Assembly: GCA_030150305.1 (NCBI GenBank)
Contig: JASLGD010000542.1
Span: forward strand, 1 to 13,533
From: Caldimonas sp.
GTDB taxonomy: Bacteria > Pseudomonadota > Gammaproteobacteria > Burkholderiales > Burkholderiaceae_C
Direction of reading: 5' to 3'
Length of the DNA stretch: 13,533 nt
Of the stretch, positions 7,038-13,427 are shown in pieces. The translations under genes were made by a program, and so were the position numbers. Within the stretch, counting starts at the first letter, position 1, and each line of letters starts with the position of its first letter. Below the pieces are notes generated by a model that ran no database searches, was not told where the DNA came from, and saw only the letters and a program-made list of their open reading frames with translations.

Positions 7038-7468
7038 ACGCCGCCTCGCCATCGCCCGGCCGCGCCGGCGGCAAGTGCCTCTGCGGCGCCGTCGCCTTCG
7101 TCGCGACCCTGCCGTCGCGCTGGGTCGCGCACTGCCACTGCACGCGCTGCCGACGCGCGCACGGCGCCGCGTTCGTCACCTTCGTCGGCCTCGACGCCGA
7201 ACGCGTCGAGCTGCGCGACGACGATCGCCAGCTGACGTGGTACGGCGCCGAGACCGGCGGCGAGCGCGGCTTTTGCGCGCGCTGCGGCAGCACGCTCTTC
7301 TTTCGTTCGCCGCGCTGGCCCGGCGAGCTGCACGCGGTGCTCGCGAACTTCGACGATCCCGTCGATCGCGCGCCGCAGGCGCACGCGTACTGGGACACCC
7401 ACGTCGACTGGGTGAGCGTCGTCGACACGCTGCCGAAGAAGCCCGATCCGGACGCCGCGAGCGCGTGA
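7034..7468 (+). CDS. GFA family zinc-binding protein (glutathione-dependent formaldehyde-activating-like)
   Basis: Small cytoplasmic protein of 144 residues with the cysteine pattern of the GFA fold. CLCG contributes Cys15 and Cys17, HCHCTRC contributes Cys34, Cys36 and Cys39, and FCARCGSTLFF contributes Cys81 and Cys84. These seven cysteines match the two zinc sites known for the family. Gfa itself was proposed to help glutathione react with formaldehyde, but most relatives have no tested role, so the name should not be read as an activity. HAYWDTHVDWVSVVDTLPKKP at the C-terminus is also characteristic. The GTG start at 7034 shares bases with the TGA of the monooxygenase (GTGA at 7034-7037), so translational coupling is likely. 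The next gene is convergent, its stop lying 21 bases away, so this unit has two genes. A link to detoxifying a product of the monooxygenase is possible but unproven. Confidence 0.88.
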   Translation: MNAASPSPGRAGGKCLCGAVAFVATLPSRWVAHCHCTRCRRAHGAAFVTFVGLDAERVELRDDDRQLTWYGAETGGERGFCARCGSTLFFRSPRWPGELHAVLANFDDPVDRAPQAHAYWDTHVDWVSVVDTLPKKPDPDAASA

Positions 7469-7473
7469 CCCGC

Positions 7474-7491
7474 GACGGCCGCGGCGCCGTC
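7474..7491. terminator. Possible hairpin between convergent genes
   Basis: GACGGC at 7474-7479 pairs with GCCGTC at 7486-7491 across a 6-base loop. The hairpin sits in the 21-base gap between the convergent stop codons of the GFA gene and the acidic-protein gene. There is no run of T on either strand, so at best it is a weak two-way terminator; such pairing also arises by chance at this GC content. Confidence 0.22.
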
Positions 7492-7744
7492 AGTCGTCGT
7501 CGGAGTCGCCGCCGGCGTCGTTCACGGCCTCGATGCTCTCGCGCGGAGCGCTCGCGTCTTCGTCGAAGTCGTCGGGAGTGTCGGGGTGCGGATCGACGTC
7601 GCGGACGTGCTCTTCGTCGCTGCCCGTGTCGTCGCGGTCCGAGCTCGGCGCGCCGACGTCGCTGTCGTCGCTCGCGCTCTCGGGCGCGGATTCCGGCGCG
7701 GCCGCGGGCGGCGGCGGTGCGTTCGCTTCGGGATGGCGGCCCAT
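7490..7744 (-). CDS. Small highly acidic low-complexity protein, function unknown
   Basis: A predicted 84-residue protein that I do not recognise. It holds 19 Asp and 8 Glu against 4 Arg and no Lys, so it is strongly acidic. The N-terminal third is Pro/Ala-rich (APPPPAAAPESAPESA, about residues 9-24). The remainder is runs of D, E and S such as SDDSD, SDRDDTGSDEE and PDDFDEDASA, ending GGDSDDD. No Cys, membrane segment or signal peptide is present, and it is probably disordered. Codon third positions are nearly all G or C, like neighbouring genes, which supports real coding. I chose ATG 7744 because a GGGA lies a few bases upstream. The frame could extend to 7801, but the added residues are basic and unlike the rest. 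It is divergent from the ATP-grasp ligase across 125 bases and convergent with the GFA gene. Confidence 0.6.
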   Translation of the reverse strand: MGRHPEANAPPPPAAAPESAPESASDDSDVGAPSSDRDDTGSDEEHVRDVDPHPDTPDDFDEDASAPRESIEAVNDAGGDSDDD

Positions 7745-7869
7745 CGTTCCCGCAGAGCAATCGCCGTACCTCCGCCGCGCTCGGCGATCGCGGCCGGGCA
7801 CGGCGTCGTCGTTCGCTGACGTCGAGAGTGGTCCGCCTCCGACTGCGCGGCCGACGCACCGCCTTGACC

Positions 7870-9378
7870 ATGCGCGAGTCGCCGCGACTCCCGCATCTCG
7901 TGAAGACCGTCTTCGTCATCGACCGCACCCAGGACTGGCCGTTCGAGCTTCCCGGCTCGAGCGTCGTCACCGCACGCAGCTATCTCGCCGACGCCGCCGG
8001 CGGCGCGGGCGGCGACGCGCAGGTCATCAACCTCTGCCGCTCCGACCGCTATCAGGGCCGCGGCTACTACGTGTCGCTGCTCGCCGAAGCGCGCGGCCAC
8101 CGGCCGCTGCCCGACGTCAAGACGGTCGAGGACCTCAAGTCCGACGAGCAGGTCGCGACCGTCGCGCAGGCAGTCGACGCGCTCGCCAACGAGACGCTGC
8201 ACCACGACGAAAGCGATCGCTTCGAGCTCGACGCCTACTTCGGTCGCGACCCGGCCGAGCGCCACCAGCCGCTCGCCGAACGCTTGTTCGCGCACGTCCG
8301 CGCGCCGCTCCTGCGCACCCGCTTTCGCCGCGACGGCCCGCGCTGGACGCTCGAGAAGATCGCCGCGATCGGCGTCGCCGACGTGCCGGCGCAGCACCGC
8401 GCGTTCCTGCTCGAAGCCGCCAAGGCGTTCGTCACCGGTGGCGAGGCTTCGCGCGATCCGCGCGAGCGCACCGCCGACGCCAAGCCGAAGGTGGCGATCC
8501 TGTGGGACGAAGCCGAGGAGCACAAGCCGTCGAACGAGCAGGCCCTGCGCAACTTCGTCGACACCGCGCCGTCGGTCGGGCTCGTCGCCGAGGTGATCGG
8601 GCCCGACGCGCTCGAGCGGCTGGCCGAGTTCGACGGCCTCCTCATCCGCTGCGGCACCGACGTCGCCGGCTATTCGTACGAGTTCGCGCGCCGCGCCGAG
8701 TCGCTCGGCATGCCGGTCGTCGACGACCCGGACTCGATCCTCAAGTGCACGAACAAGGTCTACCTGCGCGAGCTGATGAGCCGCCATGGCATCCCCGAGC
8801 CGAAGACGCTGGTCGTCCACCGCGAGAACCTCGACCAGGTGATCCCGACGCTCGGCCTGCCGTGCGTGCTGAAGCTTCCGGACAGCGGCTTCGGCCTCGA
8901 CGTCCTCAAGATCGAGGCCGAGGACCAGCTCGAGAGCAAGGCGGCGAAGTTCTTCGCGATCTCCGAGCTGCTGATCGCGCAGGAGTGGCTGCCGACCGGA
9001 TTCGACTGGCGCATCGGCGTCTACGACCGCAGGCCGCTCTTCGCCTGCAAGTACTTCATGGCGCCCGGCCACTGGAAGGTCAACAAGATCGAGCCGGGGC
9101 AGGAGACCGTGGAGGGCGAGACCGTCGCGTACGCGATCGGCGAAGTGCCGGAGATCGTCGTCAACACGGCAGTGCGCGCCGCCAACCTGATCGGTCGCGG
9201 CCTCTACGGCGTCGACCTCAAGCAGGTCGACGACCGCTGCTACCTGATCGAGGTCAACGACAACCCGAACATCGACGCCGGCAACGAGGACCAGGTCCTC
9301 GGCAGCGCGCTCTACCGCGAGATCCTCGGCGTCTACGCACGGCGCATCGCCGAGCGGCGCGGCGTCGCGAGCCGCTGA
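7870..9378 (+). CDS. RimK-like ATP-grasp ligase with N-terminal RLAN domain
   Basis: Predicted cytoplasmic ATP-dependent carboxylate-amine ligase of 502 residues. The N-terminal part (about 12-160) resembles the RLAN domain: TVFVIDRTQDWPFELPG, VINLCRSDRYQGRGYYVSLL and RGHRPLPDVKTVEDL. A middle segment (about 210-300) carries KVAILWDEAEEHKPSN and GLLIRCGTDVAGYSYEFAR. The ATP-grasp core follows: NKVYLRELMSRHGIPEPKT, PCVLKLPDSGFG with Lys335, FDWRIGVYDRRPLFACKYFM, and the metal-binding EVNDNPN at 461-467. RimK relatives add glutamates to protein or peptide ends. RLAN proteins are predicted to act in peptide synthesis, usually beside a GNAT-papain fusion; none is seen here. The ATG at 7870 lacks a Shine-Dalgarno, and a GTG at 7900 (residue 11) fits the family's usual N-terminus as well. 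The substrate is unknown. Confidence 0.9.
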   Translation: MRESPRLPHLVKTVFVIDRTQDWPFELPGSSVVTARSYLADAAGGAGGDAQVINLCRSDRYQGRGYYVSLLAEARGHRPLPDVKTVEDLKSDEQVATVAQAVDALANETLHHDESDRFELDAYFGRDPAERHQPLAERLFAHVRAPLLRTRFRRDGPRWTLEKIAAIGVADVPAQHRAFLLEAAKAFVTGGEASRDPRERTADAKPKVAILWDEAEEHKPSNEQALRNFVDTAPSVGLVAEVIGPDALERLAEFDGLLIRCGTDVAGYSYEFARRAESLGMPVVDDPDSILKCTNKVYLRELMSRHGIPEPKTLVVHRENLDQVIPTLGLPCVLKLPDSGFGLDVLKIEAEDQLESKAAKFFAISELLIAQEWLPTGFDWRIGVYDRRPLFACKYFMAPGHWKVNKIEPGQETVEGETVAYAIGEVPEIVVNTAVRAANLIGRGLYGVDLKQVDDRCYLIEVNDNPNIDAGNEDQVLGSALYREILGVYARRIAERRGVASR

Positions 9379-9400
9379 CGCGCCCGCCGTCGGACGCCCG

Positions 9401-9423
9401 CCGGCAGCGCGAAGGCGCGCCGG
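9401..9423 (+). terminator. Possible terminator hairpin after the ATP-grasp gene
   Basis: The stretch 9401-9410 pairs with 9415-9423. This gives a nine-base-pair all-GC stem (CCGGC/GCCGG and GCGC/GCGC) with one bulged A at 9406 and a GAAG loop. It lies 22 bases past the ligase stop and is followed by CCGCCTCGTCTTGC, which has only scattered T. A partial terminator would separate the ligase from the next transcription unit, but the poor T tract keeps confidence low. Confidence 0.35.
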
Positions 9424-9461
9424 CCGCCTCGTCTTGCTCCACACTCGGCGGATCGAACGAC

Positions 9462-9469
9462 AAGGAGGT
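9462..9469 (+). promoter_or_regulatory. Near-consensus Shine-Dalgarno setting a GTG start
   Basis: AAGGAGGT ends five bases before the GTG at 9475. It is the strongest ribosome site in the window and fixes the start of the AI-2E-family gene. It also suggests that gene is the first of a separately and well-translated unit. Confidence 0.85.
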
Positions 9470-9474
9470 CCGCC

Positions 9475-10614
9475 GTGAACCAAGCCCGCCCCGATCTCGC
9501 GCGATACACGCTCGGCGTGCTGACGCTGGTCACGCTCATCGTCGCGTCGCTGTGGACGCTGCGACCGTTCCTCGGCGCGACGATCTGGGCGGCGATGCTG
9601 GTCGTCGCGACCTGGCCGGCGCTGCTCTGGTTCCAGGGCAGGCTCTGGGGCAAGCGCAGCCTGGCGGTGACCGCGATGGTCGTCATCCTGCTGCTGCTCT
9701 TCGTGCTGCCGGTCACCGCGGCGATCACGACCATCGCGTCGCACACCGACGACGCGATCGCCGCGGTCAAGTCGCTCACCGCGTCGGGGCTGCCGGCGCT
9801 GCCCGACTGGTTCGCGAAGATCCCGTACGTCGGCCCGAAAGCGGTCGGGATGTGGAACGACCTGCTCGCGTCGGGCGTCGCCGGGCTGCAGGAGAAGGTC
9901 GCGCCGTACGCGCGCGACGTCGGCGCTTGGCTGGTCGCGCAAGCCGGCGTCGTCGGCGCGCTGACGCTGCAGTTCCTGCTCACCGTCGTCGTCGCTGCCG
10001 TCATGTATGCGCAGGGCGAGGTCGCCGCCGACAAGGTCCGGCACTTCGGTTACCGCCTCGGCGGAAAGCGGGGCGAAGACGCGATGGTCCTCGCCGGCAA
10101 GGCGATCCGCAGCGTCGCGCTCGGCGTCGGCGTCACCGCGATCGTCCAGTCGGTGCTCGGCGGCATCGGCCTCGCGATCGCCGGCGTCCCGTTCGCCGCG
10201 CTGCTGACCGCGGTGATGTTCATCCTCTGCATCGTCCAGGTCGGACCGATCATCGTGCTGCTGCCGGCGACGATCTGGGTCTTCTACAACGGCTCGACCG
10301 GATGGGGAGTCTTCATGGCGATCTGGACGCTCGTCGTCGGCGCGCTCGACAACGTGCTGCGGCCGGTGCTGATCAGGCGCGGCGCCGACCTGCCGCTGCT
10401 GCTGATCTTCGCCGGCGTGATCGGCGGCCTGCTCGGCTTCGGCCTGGTCGGCATCTTCGTCGGCCCGGTGATCCTCGCGGTCTCGTACACGCTGATCGAC
10501 GCCTGGATCGAGACGGAGCCCGACAGCAGCTCGCTTCGCCTTCCCGCCGACTTGCGGCCGCCGCCGAGCCCGATCGCCGCGAGCTCGATCGCAGGCGGCG
10601 CGTCGGCGTCGTGA
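9475..10614 (+). CDS. AI-2E/PerM-family membrane transporter (YdiK-like)
   Basis: Inner-membrane protein of 379 residues in the family that includes TqsA, PerM and YdiK. Some members export the signal AI-2 and others act as sodium-proton antiporters, so the substrate is open. Hydrophobic segments are visible at about 13-33, 35-52, 63-90, 155-180, 210-245, 245-268 and 274-292, with a long one at about 305-345. A less hydrophobic, probably extracytoplasmic stretch lies near 90-150, as expected. The family signature LDNVLRPVLIRRGADLPLLL followed by FAGVIGGLLGFGLVGIFVGP is present. The C-terminal 30 residues are polar and rich in Ser/Pro/Ala. The start is GTG 9475, five bases after a near-consensus Shine-Dalgarno. 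The stop overlaps the GTG of the AtuA-like gene (GTGA at 10611-10614), implying coupled translation, although a functional link between the two is not established. Confidence 0.92.
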   Translation: MNQARPDLARYTLGVLTLVTLIVASLWTLRPFLGATIWAAMLVVATWPALLWFQGRLWGKRSLAVTAMVVILLLLFVLPVTAAITTIASHTDDAIAAVKSLTASGLPALPDWFAKIPYVGPKAVGMWNDLLASGVAGLQEKVAPYARDVGAWLVAQAGVVGALTLQFLLTVVVAAVMYAQGEVAADKVRHFGYRLGGKRGEDAMVLAGKAIRSVALGVGVTAIVQSVLGGIGLAIAGVPFAALLTAVMFILCIVQVGPIIVLLPATIWVFYNGSTGWGVFMAIWTLVVGALDNVLRPVLIRRGADLPLLLIFAGVIGGLLGFGLVGIFVGPVILAVSYTLIDAWIETEPDSSSLRLPADLRPPPSPIAASSIAGGASAS

Positions 10615-11999
10615 GCACGGCGAGTGCGCGCACCGGCGCCGAACGCATTGCCGCGCGGCGCACGATCCGCCTCGGCGCCGGCGCCGGCTACTCGGGCGAT
10701 CGGATCGAGCCCGCGCTCGAGCTCGTCGAGCACGGCGACATCGACGTCCTCGTCTTCGAGTGTCTGGCCGAGCGCACGATCGCGCTTGCGCAGCAGGCGC
10801 GCCGGCGCGATCCCGAGGGCGGCTTCGATCCCCTGCTCGAGGCGCGCATGCGCGCGGTGCTCGGTGCCGCGGTCGCGCGCCGCGTTCGCATCGGCACCAA
10901 CATGGCCGCTGCGAACCCGCTCGCCGCGGCGCGCCGCACGGCGGCGATCGCGCGCGAGCTCGGGCTCGGGCCGCTGCGCGTCGCCGCGGTGCTCGGCGAC
11001 GACGTCCTCGCGCACGTCGTCGCCGGCGACTACCGCTTCGAGGAATCGGGCGCGCCGGTGCGCGAGCTCGGCGATCGCCTGCTCTCGGCGAACGCGTATC
11101 TCGGCATCGCGCCGATCTGCGCGGCGCTGCGCGGCGGCGCCGACGTCGTCATCACCGGCCGCGCCGCCGACCCGGCGCTCTTCCTCGCGCCGCTCGTCGC
11201 TGCGTTCGGCTGGCCGCTCGACGATTGGACGCTGCTCGGGCAGGGCACCGTCGTCGGCCATCTGCTCGAGTGCGCCGGTCAGGTCAGCGGCGGCTACTTC
11301 GCCGACCCGGGCCCGAAGGACGTGCCGCAACTGGCGCGGCTCGGCTTTCCGATCGGCGAAGTCGCGGCCGACGGCGATCTCGTCGTCACCAAGGTCGAAG
11401 GCTCGGGAGGCCGGGTGAGCGCGGCGACGTGCAAGGAGCAGCTGCTCTACGAGATCCACGACCCGGCGCGTTATCTGCAGCCCGACGTCGTCGCCGACTT
11501 CTCGCGCGTTCGCATCGACGAGGTCGGCCCGGATCGCGTTCGCGTCGTCGGCGGCCGCGGCAGCGCGCCGACCGGGCTGCTCAAGGTGTCGGTCGGCTAC
11601 GTCGACGGCTATGTCGGCGAGGGCCAGATCTCGTACGCCGGTGCCGGAGCGCGCGCGCGTGCCGAGCTCGCGCTCGCGATCGTCCGCGAGCGGCTGCGCA
11701 TCGCCGGCGTGCAGACGAGCGAGACGCGCTTCGACCTGCTTGGCGTCGATGCGCTGCACGGCGCCGCGCTCGCGCGCGGCGGCGAGCCGTACGAGGTGCG
11801 CGTTCGCGTCGCCGGTCGCGCGCCGTCGCTCGCCGAAGCGACGCGCATCGGCAACGAGGTCGAGACGCTCTACACCAACGGTCCTGCCGGCGGCGGCGGT
11901 GCGTTCAAGCAGGCGCGCGAGGTCGTCGCGGTGCAGTCGGTCCTCGTTCCCGCGACGACGGTGCGGCCGTCGGTCGAGATCGTCGAGGTCGCCGCGTGA
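10611..11999 (+). CDS. AtuA-like (DUF1446) protein, large component
   Basis: A 462-residue cytoplasmic protein of the DUF1446/AtuA family, named after the first gene of the acyclic terpene (citronellol/geraniol) cluster of Pseudomonas. The biochemical role of the family is not established. Recognisable conserved stretches are LGAGAGYSGDRIEPALEL (from residue 21), DVLVFECLAERT, GTNMAAANP (95-103), VLGDDV, ITGRAADPALF (181-191), CAGQVSGGYFADPG and KVEGSGGRVS. The C-terminal NGPAGGGGAFKQAREVV and QSVLVPA are also typical. The longer AtuA form carries an additional small C-terminal domain; here that domain is a separate downstream gene starting at a GTGA overlap (11996-11999). The GTG at 10611 likewise overlaps the stop of the AI-2E-family gene. 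None of the other citronellol-pathway genes (carboxylase, acyl-CoA dehydrogenase, hydratase) is in view, so terpene use should not be assumed. Confidence 0.88.
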   Translation: MSTASARTGAERIAARRTIRLGAGAGYSGDRIEPALELVEHGDIDVLVFECLAERTIALAQQARRRDPEGGFDPLLEARMRAVLGAAVARRVRIGTNMAAANPLAAARRTAAIARELGLGPLRVAAVLGDDVLAHVVAGDYRFEESGAPVRELGDRLLSANAYLGIAPICAALRGGADVVITGRAADPALFLAPLVAAFGWPLDDWTLLGQGTVVGHLLECAGQVSGGYFADPGPKDVPQLARLGFPIGEVAADGDLVVTKVEGSGGRVSAATCKEQLLYEIHDPARYLQPDVVADFSRVRIDEVGPDRVRVVGGRGSAPTGLLKVSVGYVDGYVGEGQISYAGAGARARAELALAIVRERLRIAGVQTSETRFDLLGVDALHGAALARGGEPYEVRVRVAGRAPSLAEATRIGNEVETLYTNGPAGGGGAFKQAREVVAVQSVLVPATTVRPSVEIVEVAA

Positions 12000-12331
12000 A
12001 GCTGCGCGGGCTCGCGCATTCGCGCGCCGGCGACAAGGGCGACACGTCGAACCTGTCGCTGATCGCGTACGACGCGCGCCACTACGACCATCTGCGCCGG
12101 CACGTGACCGCGGCCGCGGTGCGCGCGCACCTCGCCGGCATCGTCGCCGGCGAGGTCGTGCGCTACGAGCTGCCGCAGCTGGCCGCGTTCAACTTCGTCC
12201 TCGCGCGTGCGCTCGGCGGCGGCGTCACGCGTTCGCTCGCCGTCGACGCGCACGGCAAGTCGCTCAGCTCGGCGCTGCTCGAGCTCGAGATTCCCGCCCC
12301 CGACGACGACCGCGCTGCCGCCGGGTCCTGA
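11996..12331 (+). CDS. AtuA-like small component
   Basis: A 111-residue protein that matches the small domain found at the C-terminus of long AtuA proteins or as a separate partner of DUF1446 proteins. The diagnostic stretch is AHSRAGDKGDTSNLSLIAY at residues 7-25, followed by YELPQLAAFNFVLARALGGGVTRS, typical of the same family. No catalytic residues are established. Start GTG 11996 overlaps the stop of the large component (GTGA), so the two are probably made in equal amounts and act as one complex. The 3' end lies 44 bases before the Bug-protein start, consistent with one operon. The C-terminal tail after LLELEIPAP is acidic then neutral and probably unstructured. Confidence 0.85.
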   Translation: MKLRGLAHSRAGDKGDTSNLSLIAYDARHYDHLRRHVTAAAVRAHLAGIVAGEVVRYELPQLAAFNFVLARALGGGVTRSLAVDAHGKSLSSALLELEIPAPDDDRAAAGS

Positions 12332-12375
12332 GCTCGACGCTTCCCGTCCTCCACTCCCGCAAGGAAAAGATCGCC

Positions 12376-13368
12376 ATGCCACCGCCTCCACCGCATCTCG
12401 ACGCCGGCCGCCGCGCCTTCGTCGCCGCCGTCGCGCTCGTCGGGCTCGCCGCACCCCACCCGTCGCTCGCGCAGACGTATCCGGCCAGGCCGATCACCTT
12501 CGTCGTTCCGTTCGCCGCCGGCAGCGCGACCGACCAGCTCGCGCGTGCGCTCGGCCAGTCGATCACCGAGCAGACGAAGCAGACCGTGATCGTCGACAAC
12601 AAGGCGGGGGCGAGCGGAATGCTCGCCGCGCAGCAGGCGGCGCGCGCTGCGCCCGACGGCTACACGGTGCTGATCACGACCAACACGACGCACGCCGCCA
12701 ACGAGCACCTCTACAAGAAGCTGTCGTACGACCCGGTCAAGGACTTCGTTCCCGTGACCGGGCTCGGCCAGGGCGGCCAGGTCCTCGTCGTTCGCGCCGA
12801 TTCGCCCTACAAGTCCGTCGCCGACCTCGTCGCCGACGCGAAGAAGCGTCCGGGCAAGCTCTCGTTCGGCAGCGGCAGCTCGTCGAGCCGCGTCGCCGGC
12901 GAGATGTTCAAGCAGCTGACGCACACCGAGATCCTGCACGTGCCGTACAAGAGCAATCCGAACGCGGTCACCGACCTGCTCGGCGGCCAGATCGACTTCA
13001 TGATCACCGACACCGCGACCGGCGTGCCGCAGATCAAGGGCGGCAAGCTCCGCGGCCTCGGCGTGTCGACGACCAAGCGCAACCCCATGCTGCCCGACGT
13101 GCCGACGCTCGACGAGGCCGGCGTCAAGGGTTACGACATGGGCTACTGGTTCGCTGCCTACGTGCCCGCGGGCACGCCGGCGCCGGTCGTCAGCCGCCTG
13201 CACGACCTGCTCGCCACCGGGACGAGGAGCGCTGGCGCGAAGACCTTCTTCGAAAGCACCGGTTCCGATCCGTGGACGACGACGCCCGACGAGCTGGCCA
13301 AGTTCCAAAGCGCCGACGCCCAGAAGTGGGGCCGCGTCATCAAGGCGGCCGGAATCGAGCCCGAGTGA
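12376..13368 (+). CDS. Bug-family tripartite tricarboxylate transporter substrate-binding protein
   Basis: Periplasmic solute-binding protein of 330 residues that captures an organic acid or related small molecule, either for a TctAB-type transporter or for signalling. A signal peptide is evident: Arg12-Arg13 with AFVAAVALVGLAA, and probable cleavage after SLAQ near residue 33. The RRAFV could be a loose twin-arginine motif. Family marks follow: ITFVVPFAAGSATDQLAR, VIVDNKAGASG, APDGYTVL, LSYDPVKDFVPVT, LVVRADSPYKSVADLVADA, VPYKSNPNAVTDLLGGQ and PDVPTLDEAGVKGYD. Start ATG 12376 has AAGGA at 12361-12365, ten bases upstream. No TctA or TctB membrane gene is in the window, as is usual for the many orphan Bug proteins of betaproteobacteria. 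Its closeness to the AtuA-like pair suggests that it delivers or senses their substrate, but the ligand cannot be read from sequence. Confidence 0.94.
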   Translation: MPPPPPHLDAGRRAFVAAVALVGLAAPHPSLAQTYPARPITFVVPFAAGSATDQLARALGQSITEQTKQTVIVDNKAGASGMLAAQQAARAAPDGYTVLITTNTTHAANEHLYKKLSYDPVKDFVPVTGLGQGGQVLVVRADSPYKSVADLVADAKKRPGKLSFGSGSSSSRVAGEMFKQLTHTEILHVPYKSNPNAVTDLLGGQIDFMITDTATGVPQIKGGKLRGLGVSTTKRNPMLPDVPTLDEAGVKGYDMGYWFAAYVPAGTPAPVVSRLHDLLATGTRSAGAKTFFESTGSDPWTTTPDELAKFQSADAQKWGRVIKAAGIEPE

Positions 13369-13382
13369 CTGGCCTGGCCAGT
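13368..13382. repeat. Perfect inverted repeat after the Bug gene
   Basis: ACTGGCC and GGCCAGT flank a single central T, starting on the last base of the Bug stop codon. As RNA it can form only a five-pair stem with a CCTGG loop, followed by CCGATTTCG. It may be a weak terminator or a protein-binding dyad for the next gene, whose start is 46 bases away. The function is undetermined. Confidence 0.35.
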
Positions 13383-13414
13383 CCGATTTCGCCTGCAGCT
13401 GACTACATCCGACC

Positions 13415-13420
13415 AAGGAG
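13415..13420 (+). promoter_or_regulatory. Shine-Dalgarno of the right-edge gene
   Basis: AAGGAG lies seven bases before ATG 13428. This ideal spacing supports the start of the exported protein even though only 35 codons are in view. Confidence 0.8.
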
Positions 13421-13427
13421 ACGTTCC

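Noticed and set aside
5532..7052. 506-codon minus-strand frame opposite the monooxygenase
   Set aside because: Antisense shadow of a gene whose own frame shows all three flavin-monooxygenase motifs.
7745..7869. Divergent promoters between the acidic-protein gene and the ATP-grasp gene
   Set aside because: Promoters must exist near here, but I found no pair of hexamers or dyad that stands out in the 125 bases.
7522..10044. 840-codon minus-strand frame opposite the ATP-grasp gene
   Set aside because: Composition is that of antisense GC-rich DNA; no domain is recognisable.
7533..11999. Apparent 1488-codon protein ending in the AtuA-like sequence
   Set aside because: Only the part after 10611 resembles a protein family. 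The upstream part is an open but meaningless frame through the ATP-grasp and transporter genes.
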